From Kumtagia sp963839725 (GTDB taxonomy: Bacteria > Pseudomonadota > Alphaproteobacteria > Rhizobiales > Rhizobiaceae): 64,000 bases of DNA. The position numbers and the translations under genes were made by a program. The DNA lies in assembly GCA_963839725.1 (NCBI GenBank), contig CAWIWT010000016.1, positions 248,001 through 312,000 on the forward strand, read 5' to 3'. Shown piece after piece: positions 7,881 through 16,517 of this stretch (positions within the stretch are counted from its first letter, which is position 1; each line of letters opens with the position of its first letter). Below the pieces are notes generated by a model. That model was not told the DNA's origin. It ran no database searches and saw only the letters and a list, made by a program, of their open reading frames with translations.

Positions 7881-8867
7881 TCACGCGAGGTCTTCGGCGC
7901 TCGATTCATCGAAGCCGAGCAGAGCCCAGCTTTGGCGCATATGCGGTGGCAGGGGTGCTGTCACGTCGATCACGCCCTTGTCGGGATGCGGGATGATGAT
8001 GCGGCGCGCATGGAGGTGGAGCCGGTTCTGCATTCCACCTGGAAAATCCCAATTGGTATCGGCTTCGAAATATTTAGGATCACCGATAATCGAATGGCCG
8101 ATATGGGCGGCATGCACGCGAAGCTGATGCGTACGGCCGGTATGCGGTTCCATTTCCAGCCATGCAAGCGTCTGTCCTGCCTGCTCGACCACGCGGTAGT
8201 AAGAAACGGCGTGATCGGACCCGTCCTCGCCGTGCTTCGCAACCCGCATGCGGTCGCCGTCAGGTGTCTGTTCCTTGACGATCCAGGTCGAGATCTTGTC
8301 TTCGCGCTTGCGAGGCACGCCCTTCACCAGCGCCCAATAGGTCTTCTTAGCGTCGCGGCCGCGAAACGCCTCGGCGAGTTTCATCGCGGCCAATCGGGTG
8401 CGCGCCACAACCAGCGCACCCGAGGTATCGCGGTCGAGCCTGTGCACGAGTCGCGGCTTCTCGCCTTTCTTGCTGCGAAAGGCTTCCAGCATGGAATCGA
8501 CGCTTCGCGTCACACCCGACCCGCCCTGCACCGCCAGACCCGACGGTTTGTCGAAGACGAAAACCTTCGAATCCTCAAACAGGATCATCTTGGACAGCGC
8601 CTCGCCATCGTCGATGCCACGCAGCGTGCGCTGCGTCAGCGGTGCGTCGCCCTTGCGGTCGACATCGAGCGGCGGAACGCGGATCATCTGTCCGGGCTCG
8701 ATGCGGGTATCGGATTTGGCGCGTGCTCCGTCGACACGCACCTGACCGGACCGCAGGAGCTTCTGCAGGTGGCCAAAGCCAAGGCCAGGATAGTGCGACT
8801 TGAACCAGCGATCGAGCCGCATGCCCGCCTCGCCGCTCTCCACTGTGATTTGCTCTACGCCAGCCAT
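7881..8867 (-). CDS. rluC: RluA-family 23S rRNA pseudouridine synthase
   Basis: Isomerises uridines in 23S rRNA. The 328-residue protein has an N-terminal S4 RNA-binding domain (about residues 15-75, RLDRWFKSHYPGLGF) and the RluA catalytic domain with the HRLDRDTSG motif near residues 142-150, whose Asp is the nucleophile. The GRTHQLRVH segment closes the active site. The S4 domain and length fit RluC rather than RluA. crcB lies 35 bp upstream on the same strand, a neighbour pair common in rhizobia. The exact target uridines are inferred from the family. Confidence 0.88.
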   Translation of the reverse strand: MAGVEQITVESGEAGMRLDRWFKSHYPGLGFGHLQKLLRSGQVRVDGARAKSDTRIEPGQMIRVPPLDVDRKGDAPLTQRTLRGIDDGEALSKMILFEDSKVFVFDKPSGLAVQGGSGVTRSVDSMLEAFRSKKGEKPRLVHRLDRDTSGALVVARTRLAAMKLAEAFRGRDAKKTYWALVKGVPRKREDKISTWIVKEQTPDGDRMRVAKHGEDGSDHAVSYYRVVEQAGQTLAWLEMEPHTGRTHQLRVHAAHIGHSIIGDPKYFEADTNWDFPGGMQNRLHLHARRIIIPHPDKGVIDVTAPLPPHMRQSWALLGFDESSAEDLA

Positions 8868-8902
8868 CGTTCACCGTTCTTCTTGCGAACGGGCGAATAG
8901 CA

Positions 8903-9301
8903 TCAACCGAAGCTTCTTGCGAGCCATAAGCCGAGAAACACCGCCGCCAGAGAGCCAAGTACGCTGGCGAACACGTATCCTGCGGCCGCCAACGTCGCTC
9001 CCCGCTCCCAGAGAACGGCAAAATCCAGCGAGAACGCCGAAAATGTCGTGAAGCCACCAAGCACGCCAGTCGCGACAAACAGGCGCAATTCATTCGAAGC
9101 GTTGAACCGGCGCGCCAGCAGTTCGATGAAGACACCCATGGCGAAACAGCCGGCAATGTTGATCGCCAGCGTCCCCCACGGAAGGGCGGTTCCCATTAGA
9201 CGCGCCGAGGCGACGTTGACGAGGTGCCGTATCGCGGCGCCGATACCACCACCGGCAGCGACAAGGAGAACGTTCGATATACCAGAGGCCATACTCGCCA
9301 T
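8903..9301 (-). CDS. crcB: Fluc/CrcB fluoride channel
   Basis: A small inner-membrane fluoride exporter that works as a dual-topology dimer. The 132 residues form four TM helices and show GGGIGAAIRHLV near 17-28, the NIAGCFAMG helix and GGFTTFSAFSLD, whose Phe and Thr line the fluoride pathway. It starts directly after the stop of the PIMT-like gene (TAA at 9302-9304) and is probably translated from the same mRNA. I saw no fluoride riboswitch in front of the group. Confidence 0.95.
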   Translation of the reverse strand: MASMASGISNVLLVAAGGGIGAAIRHLVNVASARLMGTALPWGTLAINIAGCFAMGVFIELLARRFNASNELRLFVATGVLGGFTTFSAFSLDFAVLWERGATLAAAGYVFASVLGSLAAVFLGLWLARSFG

Positions 9302-10138
9302 TTACAGCGAGTCGGATGAAAACCACAGGTCGGGATAGATGGCGGTTGCGCGCTCATCCGGAGCACGTTCGCAGGTCAGCACAATCGATCGTGACAGCCA
9401 CGCCTCGCTGTTGCTCGGCTGGAAAACGGTACATACCTCGTCCGAAGCCCCGACACATGGAATGAACCAGGCTCCCGAAAGCGGCTTGACGCCGTAGCCC
9501 TTCGCGGTCTTGATCACCAGCATGGCGATGCCGATTTCGTGTGACGGACGCCACGGAAAGATCAGGCGGCCGTTTGGTTTCAAAGCCTTCAGCCACGAAA
9601 CCGGCGGCGCCACGACACCGGCATTCACGTAGATGATGTCTGCCGGGGGTAATTCCGATTGCACCGCGTTCGCGTTGGCGACAGTCACATTTTCGAAGGG
9701 TCGCAGATTGCGCTCCGCCGCTTTGGCAAGTGTTTCATCGATCTCAAGCGCCGTTACCGAGCCGCCCTCCAGTACCAGCAGTGAAAGGATTGCAGTATAG
9801 TAGCCCGTGCCGGCGCCAATATGGACCACGGTTTCGCCGGGTTGCGGCGCGACAGCGCCGATCCAACCGGCATGCAGGAACGGCTCGCCATTGTTGATAC
9901 CCTTGCGGCGATCGAGGACGACCAGCGAGTTCTGGTAAAGATAGGAGGGGTCGGCGCCCGGCGTTTCAACGAAGTGGTGGCCGACCATCACATGCCAGGG
10001 TGGCGGCGGCATAAATGCCTCGCGCGGCACGATGCCGAAGGCTCGCTCCAGGCGCGGGTCGGTCGAACCGCTGACGACAGCCATCTGCCGTGCGTAAAAC
10101 GCCCGCGCCTCCCCCGCTCTCTTCCCGATACCGCCCAA
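9302..10138 (-). CDS. protein-L-isoaspartate methyltransferase-like protein
   Basis: A 278-residue cytosolic SAM methyltransferase of the PIMT superfamily. VPREAFMPPPPWH precedes the usual VVHIGAGTGYYTAIL motif I and a LEIDETLAKAAERNL motif II. The PIMT active-site stretch is replaced by LDRRKGINNGEPFLHA, so isoaspartate repair is not assured. The start is TTG at 10138 with GGGAG six bases upstream; an ATG 18 codons later is an alternative. It precedes crcB without a gap and is distinct from the exported PIMT-like gene near 56 kb. Confidence 0.75.
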   Translation of the reverse strand: MGGIGKRAGEARAFYARQMAVVSGSTDPRLERAFGIVPREAFMPPPPWHVMVGHHFVETPGADPSYLYQNSLVVLDRRKGINNGEPFLHAGWIGAVAPQPGETVVHIGAGTGYYTAILSLLVLEGGSVTALEIDETLAKAAERNLRPFENVTVANANAVQSELPPADIIYVNAGVVAPPVSWLKALKPNGRLIFPWRPSHEIGIAMLVIKTAKGYGVKPLSGAWFIPCVGASDEVCTVFQPSNSEAWLSRSIVLTCERAPDERATAIYPDLWFSSDSL

Positions 10139-10160
10139 CGCTCGCTCCCGTCCGGCTTAG

Positions 10161-10425
10161 AGCATGCTCCGATCATATTGAACCATTCTGCCGGCGATGG
10201 TTTAGGCCAAGGTCGAGGGCTTCGGCGCAGGCCGCACTGTCGGTGCGGACAAGACGAAGGCCGAAGGATTTGGCCTAAACCAGCCCGGCCCTTCGGGTTT
10301 CTGGGCGGCCGCCGCGCGGTTCGTCGAGCAGTTCTGCCGATGACCCACATCGACCTTCACTGCTCTCCTGCCGGGTCGCCTCCCCGCCCGAGAAACAGAA
10401 TGATTCAATATGTTTGGAGCATGCT
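10161..10425. repeat. nested palindromic intergenic element
   Basis: Outer arms of 30 bp (10161-10190 and 10396-10425) are inverted copies with 27 matches, starting AGCATGCTCC. Inside them GGTTTAGGCCAA (10199-10210) and TTGGCCTAAACC (10270-10281) form a second perfect inverted pair, and CCGCAC/GTGCGG near 10232-10247 a third. The element fills the 308-bp gap between rarA and the PIMT-like gene. It resembles rhizobial intergenic mosaic (RIME-like) elements. It has no coding capacity. It may act as a terminator or mRNA-end structure. Confidence 0.75.
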
Positions 10426-10446
10426 CTCGGCGGAGTATGATCGACT

Positions 10447-11766
10447 TCAATCGCCGCCGCCAGAGCGTTCGCTCCGGAGCTTCGTCCAGTAGTCGAGCCG
10501 TTTGCGAATTTCACGCTCGAAGCCGCGATCCGGAGGATCATAGAATGTCTGCCGCCCCATCTTCTCCGGGAAATAATCCTGGCCGGAAAAGGCGTCGGGT
10601 TGGTCGTGGTCATACTGATAGCCCGAGCCGTAGCTCTCGTCCTTCATGAGCTTGGTGGGCGCATTGAGAATGTGCTTCGGCGGCAGCAGCGAGCCATGTT
10701 CCTTGGCTGCGCGGGTCGCCGCTTTGAAGGCTGTGTAGACGGCGTTCGATTTCGGCGCGGTGGCGAGATAGACGCAGGCCTGTGCGAAGGCCAATTCGCC
10801 CTCCGGCGAACCGAGATAGTCGTAGGCATCCTTGGCGGCGTTGGCGATCACCAGTGCCTGCGGATCGGCAAGCCCGATATCCTCCACAGCCATGCGGACC
10901 AGCCGCCGGCCGAGATAGAGCGGATCCTCGCCAGCGTCGAACATGCGGGCGAGATAGTAAAGTGCCGCATCTGGGTCGGAACCGCGCACCGATTTGTGCA
11001 AGGCGGAAATCAGATTGTAGTGGCCGTCCTGGCCCTTGTCATAGATGGGGGCGCGGCGCTGCACGATGCGTTGCAGGGCTTCCGCATTGAACACCTCGCC
11101 TGGCCTGGCCGCGCGCCACACCTCTTCCGCAAGCGTCAATGCGGCGCGTCCATCGCCATCCGCCATCCGCAGCAGTACCGCCCTCGCAACGTCGTCAAGT
11201 GGCAGCGGCCTGCCCTCGATCTCCTCGGCCCGTTGCAGCAGCAACGACAGGCTTTCCTCGCCGAGCGTGTGGAAGACCAGCACGCGGGCGCGTGACAGAA
11301 GCGCCGCATTGAGCTCGAAGGACGGGTTCTCGGTCGTGGCGCCGACCAAAATGACCGTGCCGTCCTCCATCACCGGCAGGAAGGAATCCTGCTGCGCCCG
11401 GTTGAAGCGGTGAATTTCGTCGACGAACAGCAGTGTCTGCCGCCCATTTGTGCGGCGCATACGCGCTGTCTCGAACACCTTTTTGAGGTCGGCGACACCG
11501 GAAAAAATCGCGGAAATCTGCTCGAAGGCAAGTTTGGTTTCACCGGCAAGAAGCCGCGCCACGGTGGTCTTGCCGGTGCCAGGCGGTCCCCAGAAGATCA
11601 TCGAGCCGAGCGAGCCGGAACGGATCATCCGCGTCAGCGCGCCATCCTCTCCGGTCAGGTGGTCCTGGCCAACGACCTCGTCGAGCCGCGCCGGCCTCAG
11701 GCGGTCGGCAAGCGGCCTCCCCTTCTCTGGCTTTCGCGGCGCATCCTGCGCGAACAGATCGGGCAT
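10447..11766 (-). CDS. rarA: replication-associated recombination ATPase RarA
   Basis: A 439-residue clamp-loader-like AAA+ ATPase that acts at stalled or gapped replication forks. It shows FWGPPGTGKTT (Walker A, residues 58-68), LLFVDEIHRFNRAQQD (Walker B), sensor I ATTENPSFELN, and the MgsA C-terminal tetramerisation region. The N-terminal MPDLFAQ resembles an SSB- or clamp-interacting peptide. The ATG overlaps the stop of the DegQ-type protease by 1 nt (TAATG), indicating translational coupling. Confidence 0.95.
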   Translation of the reverse strand: MPDLFAQDAPRKPEKGRPLADRLRPARLDEVVGQDHLTGEDGALTRMIRSGSLGSMIFWGPPGTGKTTVARLLAGETKLAFEQISAIFSGVADLKKVFETARMRRTNGRQTLLFVDEIHRFNRAQQDSFLPVMEDGTVILVGATTENPSFELNAALLSRARVLVFHTLGEESLSLLLQRAEEIEGRPLPLDDVARAVLLRMADGDGRAALTLAEEVWRAARPGEVFNAEALQRIVQRRAPIYDKGQDGHYNLISALHKSVRGSDPDAALYYLARMFDAGEDPLYLGRRLVRMAVEDIGLADPQALVIANAAKDAYDYLGSPEGELAFAQACVYLATAPKSNAVYTAFKAATRAAKEHGSLLPPKHILNAPTKLMKDESYGSGYQYDHDQPDAFSGQDYFPEKMGRQTFYDPPDRGFEREIRKRLDYWTKLRSERSGGGD

Positions 11767-13256
11767 TAGAAGCGCAGCATCTGCTTCAGCGTCCGCCCAT
11801 CCCGCTCAACCGTGAAGCGCCACCAGCGGGTCTTCTGTGCGGCGGCTTCGGCAAGTTGCTGGGCAGTGGTGATCTGCGCACCATTCACCTCGCGCACGAT
11901 ATCGCGCGGCCGCAGGCCGAGGCCGGCCGCAGGCGAGTCCCTGTCGATGCCGACAATTGTCACGCCGGTCGTCTCGGACGGCATGCCGAGGCGCTGCGCC
12001 AGGCGCGGCGACAGTTCCGAAACCTTCGCGCCGGCAAAGGGGCTGCGCCCTTCGATCAACACAGGCTCGTTCGAAGCGCCTTCAGGCGCACGCGCGAGAA
12101 CGATCCCGATGGTCTTTTCCTCGCCCGTGGTCAGGATCTTGAGATTGGCGTTGGCGCCGATCATCTGCGTCGCCAGTCGGTATCCCAGTGCATCGACATG
12201 CTCGATCGCAATGTCGTTCATCGCAAGCACGACGTCGCCAGGCTTGAGCCCGGCCTTTTCGGCGGGACCATCCTTGGTAACATCGGAGATCAGCGCGCCG
12301 GTTGGGGTCTTCATGCCGAGCGATTCCGCGATCTGCGCCGTCACCGGCTCGAAGGTCGCGCCGATGAACGGGCGCTCGAAGAAATCCTGGCCGTTCTTTG
12401 CCGCGTTGACGACCGCCCGCACGATATTGGAGGGAATGGCGAAACCGATGCCGATAGACCCGCCGCTGCGGCTGTAGATCGCCGTGTTGATACCGACCAG
12501 TTGTCCGGTCATGTTGATCAGGCCACCGCCCGAATTGCCCGGATTGATCGCCGCATCGGTCTGAATGAAAAAGCCGAAATCCGACACGCCGATATGCGAG
12601 CGGGCAAGCGCTGAAACGATGCCGCTGGTCGTGGTCTGGCCGACACCGAAAGGATTGCCGATCGCAAGGACCAGATCGCCAACCAGCAAAGCATCGGAAT
12701 CGCCGATTTCGACGGTCGGGAAACTACCATCGCCATCTATCTTGAGCACGGCGAGGTCGATCGTCTCGTCCTTCAGCAGCACCTTGCTCTCGAATTCACG
12801 GCCATCCGATAGCGCAACCCTAACCTCGTCCGCGTCGCGAATAACATGGAAGTTGGTGACGATGAGCCCGCTTTTGTCGACCAATACGCCCGAACCCAGG
12901 GCGGATCGTGCGCGCGGTTGGCCGCCGCCGAAAAAGCGCTCAAAGAAAGGATCGCCTTCGAAAGGCGAACGCGCCTTCACCTGCTGCGACGCATAGACAT
13001 TGACAACCGCGGGGGCGACATCCTTCACCAAAGGCGCGAAGGAGAGCTGGATTTCCGTCCTCCCGAATGGCAGGCGACGCCCTGGAGGTGCCGGCGGTGG
13101 AGGCGGCTCTTCCATGCTCTCGAGCAGATCGGTCAGAACGTCCTTGAGGCCGGGATCTGGCTGCTTTTCGGCTGCGGGCTTTTCCTGCGCGAACGCAGCG
13201 CCACTCACCACCAGCCAGGTTGAAACCAGAAGGGCCAGAAAGCCTTTCGCGGTCAT
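11766..13256 (-). CDS. DegQ-family periplasmic serine protease
   Basis: An HtrA-type protease-chaperone for misfolded envelope proteins. With the start at 13256 (GGAGG spaced 7 nt, signal peptide MTAKGFLALLVSTWLVV then an AxA-type site) it has 496 residues. The catalytic triad is visible in NFHVIRDA (His), DLAVLKI (Asp) and NPGNSGG (Ser). Two PDZ domains follow, ending KTRWWRFTVERDG. The frame is open 25 codons further upstream, but that extension lacks a ribosome site. It is translationally coupled to rarA. Confidence 0.93.
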   Translation of the reverse strand: MTAKGFLALLVSTWLVVSGAAFAQEKPAAEKQPDPGLKDVLTDLLESMEEPPPPPAPPGRRLPFGRTEIQLSFAPLVKDVAPAVVNVYASQQVKARSPFEGDPFFERFFGGGQPRARSALGSGVLVDKSGLIVTNFHVIRDADEVRVALSDGREFESKVLLKDETIDLAVLKIDGDGSFPTVEIGDSDALLVGDLVLAIGNPFGVGQTTTSGIVSALARSHIGVSDFGFFIQTDAAINPGNSGGGLINMTGQLVGINTAIYSRSGGSIGIGFAIPSNIVRAVVNAAKNGQDFFERPFIGATFEPVTAQIAESLGMKTPTGALISDVTKDGPAEKAGLKPGDVVLAMNDIAIEHVDALGYRLATQMIGANANLKILTTGEEKTIGIVLARAPEGASNEPVLIEGRSPFAGAKVSELSPRLAQRLGMPSETTGVTIVGIDRDSPAAGLGLRPRDIVREVNGAQITTAQQLAEAAAQKTRWWRFTVERDGRTLKQMLRF

Positions 13257-13399
13257 GCAAATCCTCCAAAGGAACGTCCGCCTATAAGCGCGATGATTGT
13301 GCAAAATGAAAGGCATGCTCGCGCCGTCCACCCTGAATCAGGGCAAACACAGCAAGCTACCATGAACGCGGATGCGGAGCCGCGCAACAGGTCCACGAC

Positions 13400-14071
13400 C
13401 TACCTCAGGCCGTGCCTTTCGAGGATCGACGCGATCTCGGAAAAACCCATGGCTCGCGCCTGGTCGAGCGGCGTCTTTCCGTCTCGATCCGGTATGCCCG
13501 TCGCGCCAGCACGAACCAGCAGGCTTGCGATCTCCTGATACACCGGACCACCATCGCCAAGGATCACCGCCTCCATCAACGCCGTCCAGCCGAGATTGTT
13601 GACGTGGTTGACGTCGATCGCAGTAGCGAGCAGCATCTGCACAGTTTCGACATGACCGTGATGCGCCGCGGGAATAAGCGCGACACCGCCATAGCGGTTG
13701 GTGTCCCTCAAGTTTGCCTTACCGGTGGAAAGAATGTGGCGCAGGATATCGTTGCGACCCTCGGCCGCTGCGTAGAGGAACGGCGTATCCTGGATCGCAT
13801 CCTTGGCATTGATATCGGCGCCTGCGTCGATCAAGAGCCGGGCTGCCTCGGCTTGATTGGCGCGAGTGGCAATCAGCAGCGCGGTGCGCTTCGCGCCATC
13901 GCGGGCGTCAATGGCCTCCCCGGATTTGACCAGCCGGCGCACAGTATCCACATCGCCGTCGGCGGCAGCATCGAGCAACATGTCGGTTTCTCCGCTCTGG
14001 GCGGGCGCGAGCGAGGCCGCCGATACGACGGCAACCAGAACTGTGATGAGCGATCGGGTCAGTATCAGCAT
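13400..14071 (-). CDS. exported ankyrin-repeat protein
   Basis: A 223-residue protein with an N-terminal signal peptide (MLILTRSLITVLVAVVSA, cleavage near SLAPA) and about five ankyrin repeats, for example GAKRTALLIATRANQAEAAR and LGWTALMEAVILGDGG. It is probably periplasmic and acts by binding a partner protein, which is not identifiable here. The ATG at 14071 begins the signal peptide; the frame also offers a TTG two codons earlier. It is a single gene between the DegQ-type protease and the ribosomal cluster. Confidence 0.82.
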   Translation of the reverse strand: MLILTRSLITVLVAVVSAASLAPAQSGETDMLLDAAADGDVDTVRRLVKSGEAIDARDGAKRTALLIATRANQAEAARLLIDAGADINAKDAIQDTPFLYAAAEGRNDILRHILSTGKANLRDTNRYGGVALIPAAHHGHVETVQMLLATAIDVNHVNNLGWTALMEAVILGDGGPVYQEIASLLVRAGATGIPDRDGKTPLDQARAMGFSEIASILERHGLR

Positions 14072-14260
14072 AAGCAAGCTCTTCTCGAAATGTTAGGCCG
14101 GAGCGCAGCTGCACCCCATCCGAATCCTCATAGATGGCGAGTGCTCCGTGCATTTTTCGCCGGGGAAATGCGACCATTATGGGTCTTGCGCGATCACAGC
14201 GCCGCGAGGCCACTCACTGACCTCTCATTGCATCTGTTGTGATGCTGTCCTGCACACGTG

Positions 14261-14296
14261 GCAGAGCCGGCGAGGCTCGCGCCCCGCCGGCTCTGC
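14261..14296 (-). terminator. hairpin after rplQ, likely end of the ribosomal operon
   Basis: An 11-bp perfect stem (GCAGAGCCGGC 14261-14271 with GCCGGCTCTGC 14286-14296) has a 14-nt loop, 21 bp after the rplQ stop. It lacks a clear T tract on the minus strand, so it may stabilise the 3' end rather than terminate by itself. Confidence 0.55.
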
Positions 14297-14316
14297 TAAC
14301 AGAATTCGAGTTTGGC

Positions 14317-14742
14317 TTAAGCCGCTTCGGCGGTCTCGGCTTCCGCCTCGACGCGAGCCTTGTCAGCAGCGCCCTTGGCCGAATTGTCGCGATCGACGAA
14401 CTCAATGACAGCCATCGCGGCGTTGTCGCCGTGACGGAAGCCCGCCTTCATGATCCGCAGATAGCCGCCGTTCCGGGTGGCGTAGCGCGGCGCGATCGTG
14501 TCGAACAGGCGCTTGACAACGCTCTCGTTGCCGATCTGGGCGATCACCTGACGGCGAGCGTGCAGATCGCCGCGCTTGCCCAGGGTAACCAGCTTCTCGA
14601 CGATTGGACGCAGGTCCTTCGCCTTCGGCAAGGTGGTGACAATCTGCTCGTGCTCGATGAGCGAGACCGCGAGGTTGGCAAACATCGCCTTGCGGTGGCT
14701 TACGCTGCGGGCAAAGCGGCGGCCGGCAAATCCATGGCGCAT
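14317..14742 (-). CDS. rplQ: 50S ribosomal protein L17
   Basis: Last gene of the alpha operon. L17 lines the peptide-exit side of the large subunit. The 141-residue protein starts MRHGFAGRRFARSVSHRKAM, a textbook L17 N-terminus, and carries a 25-residue alanine/glutamate-rich tail typical of alphaproteobacteria. A 144-bp gap with a TGAATGG-type inverted repeat separates it from rpoA, larger than usual for this pair. Confidence 0.97.
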   Translation of the reverse strand: MRHGFAGRRFARSVSHRKAMFANLAVSLIEHEQIVTTLPKAKDLRPIVEKLVTLGKRGDLHARRQVIAQIGNESVVKRLFDTIAPRYATRNGGYLRIMKAGFRHGDNAAMAVIEFVDRDNSAKGAADKARVEAEAETAEAA

Positions 14743-14786
14743 GGCTCTTCTCCTTGGTTTCTAGGGCGAGAGCCCTTTTTGATTTC

Positions 14787-14883
14787 GTGAATGGTCAATG
14801 GTGAATGGTGAACGGTCCTGTCGGACCTGCTGGTGGCAGGGCGGGCCCTCTTCCATTCACCATTTTACCATTCTCTATTCACC
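14787..14883. repeat. TGAATGG-type inverted repeat, rplQ-rpoA gap
   Basis: The left arm (14787-14816) is built of tandem GTGAATGG/GTCAATGG units. The right arm (14852-14883) carries the complement as CCATTCACCATT units. Folded as RNA it gives a long imperfect hairpin. A related element lies at 21037-21130. Confidence 0.75.
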
Positions 14884-14886
14884 GGC

Positions 14887-15897
14887 TCAGTATTGGTCTT
14901 CGTAACGCTTGGCGAGGTCTTCGATGTTTTCCGGCGGCCAATCGCTCACTTCCATGCCGAGATGGAGACCCATCGCGGCGAGAACTTCCTTGATCTCGTT
15001 GAGCGACTTGCGTCCAAAATTCGGGGTGCGAAGCATTTCGGCTTCCGTCTTCTGGATCAGATCGCCGATGTAGACGATATTGTCGTTCTTTAGGCAGTTC
15101 GCCGAACGCACCGACAGTTCCAGCTCGTCGACCTTCTTCAGCAGCGCCGGGTTGAAGGCAAGCTCGGTAACGGCTTCCGCCGCGACTTCCTTCTGCGGCT
15201 CGTCGAAGTTAACGAACAAGCCAAGCTGGTCCTGCAGGATGCGCGCCGCAAATGCGACTGCGTCCTCACCACTGATCGAACCGTTGGTCTCGATCGACAT
15301 GGTCAACTTGTCCTTATCGAGTTCCTCGCCGTGGCGGGTGTTCTCGACCTTGTAGGAAACCTTCTTGACCGGCGAGTAGAGACTATCGACCGGGATAAGA
15401 CCGATCGGCGCATCTTCGGCGCGATTACGCTCGGCAGGTATATAGCCCTTGCCGGTATCGACCGTGAATTCCATGCGGATCTCGGCGCCCTCGTCGAGGG
15501 TGCAGATCACATGGTCGGGATTGAGGATTTCGACATCGCCGACGGTCTGAATGTCGCCGGCAAGCACGGCACCTGGGCCCTGCTTGCGCACAACCATGCG
15601 CTTCGGGCCATCGCCTTCCATCTTGATGGCAATTTCCTTGATGTTGAGCACGATGTCGGTGACATCTTCGCGAACACCGGCAATCGACGAGAACTCATGC
15701 AGCACGCCGTCGATCTGGACGGAGGTGACCGCAGCGCCACGCAGCGACGACAGAAGTACCCGGCGCAAAGCGTTGCCGAGCGTCAGGCCGAAGCCGCGCT
15801 CCAGCGGTTCGGCGACGAGCGTCGTCAACGTCTTGCCTTTCGACGAGAAGTCGATCTTGTTCGGCTTAATCAGTTCCTGCCAGTTTTTCTGGATCAT
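14887..15897 (-). CDS. rpoA: RNA polymerase alpha subunit
   Basis: Nucleates RNA polymerase assembly and contacts UP elements and activators. The 336 residues have the alpha-NTD (FGLTLGNALRRVLLSSLRGAA near 38-58), a linker, and the alpha-CTD with NCLKNDNIVYIGDL and TPNFGRKSLNEI. The start at 15897 (MIQKNWQEL) is the conserved alphaproteobacterial N-terminus; the frame is open 10 codons further without support. It is 104 bp downstream of rpsK in the alpha operon. Confidence 0.97.
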   Translation of the reverse strand: MIQKNWQELIKPNKIDFSSKGKTLTTLVAEPLERGFGLTLGNALRRVLLSSLRGAAVTSVQIDGVLHEFSSIAGVREDVTDIVLNIKEIAIKMEGDGPKRMVVRKQGPGAVLAGDIQTVGDVEILNPDHVICTLDEGAEIRMEFTVDTGKGYIPAERNRAEDAPIGLIPVDSLYSPVKKVSYKVENTRHGEELDKDKLTMSIETNGSISGEDAVAFAARILQDQLGLFVNFDEPQKEVAAEAVTELAFNPALLKKVDELELSVRSANCLKNDNIVYIGDLIQKTEAEMLRTPNFGRKSLNEIKEVLAAMGLHLGMEVSDWPPENIEDLAKRYEDQY

Positions 15898-16001
15898 AAT
15901 ATGGTCCTTCCAACACCCCGCCACCATCCAATCGTGACGGGCGATCTGGAAAATGCCGCGCTAACGCATCTCGGCGCTGGCGCAGCGGTTAAGTCAAAAT
16001 T

Positions 16002-16391
16002 TCAGACGCGGCGCTTCTTGCGCGGGCGGCAGCCATTGTGCGGGATCGGGGTCACGTCACGGATCGAGGTGATGGTGAAGCCGCCAGCCTGCAGCGCTCG
16101 CAGCGCCAATTTACGGCCGGAGCCGGGGCCGCAAACCTCGACCTCGAGGGTACGCATGCCATGCTCCTGCGCCTTCTTGGCAACGTCTTCAGCAGCCATC
16201 TGCGCAGCGAACGGGGTCGACTTACGCGAGCCCTTGAAGCCCTGAGCGCCAGCCGACGACCAGGCAATCGCATTGCCCTGCGCGTCGGTGATGGTGATCA
16301 TCGTGTTGTTGAAAGTGGAGTTCACGTGGGCAACGCCCGACGAGATGTTCTTGCGTTCGCGACGGCGAACGCGCGCGGCTTCCTTGGCCAT
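16002..16391 (-). CDS. rpsK: 30S ribosomal protein S11
   Basis: A platform protein of the small subunit near the mRNA exit and E site. The 129-residue protein has the GVAHVNSTFNNTMITITD block near 20-37 and ends in the strongly basic RPRKKRRV. The start at 16391 (MAKEAARVRRR) fits the family. The gap to rpsM contains a TTCGT-type inverted repeat. Confidence 0.97.
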   Translation of the reverse strand: MAKEAARVRRRERKNISSGVAHVNSTFNNTMITITDAQGNAIAWSSAGAQGFKGSRKSTPFAAQMAAEDVAKKAQEHGMRTLEVEVCGPGSGRKLALRALQAGGFTITSIRDVTPIPHNGCRPRKKRRV

Positions 16392-16455
16392 ATTAGTCCT
16401 TTCGTTCGATCTCGACGCCGCCGTAATGCCAGCGGCTACACCTGGGTCCATCGCC

Positions 16456-16514
16456 GTTCGTTGTTCGTCGGTCGTTTTTTAAGGCGACCGACTACTGACG
16501 AACCACGAACGAAC
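16456..16514. repeat. TTCGT-type inverted repeat, rpsK-rpsM gap
   Basis: GTTCGTTGTTCGTCGGTCG (16456-16474) faces its imperfect complement (16485-16514, starting CGACCGACTACTGACG) around a T6 centre. A related element lies at 21687-21746. Confidence 0.7.
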
Positions 16515-16517
16515 CGC

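Noticed and set aside
13412..14242. 276-residue plus-strand frame
   Set aside because: Antisense to the ankyrin gene, with shadow-like composition.
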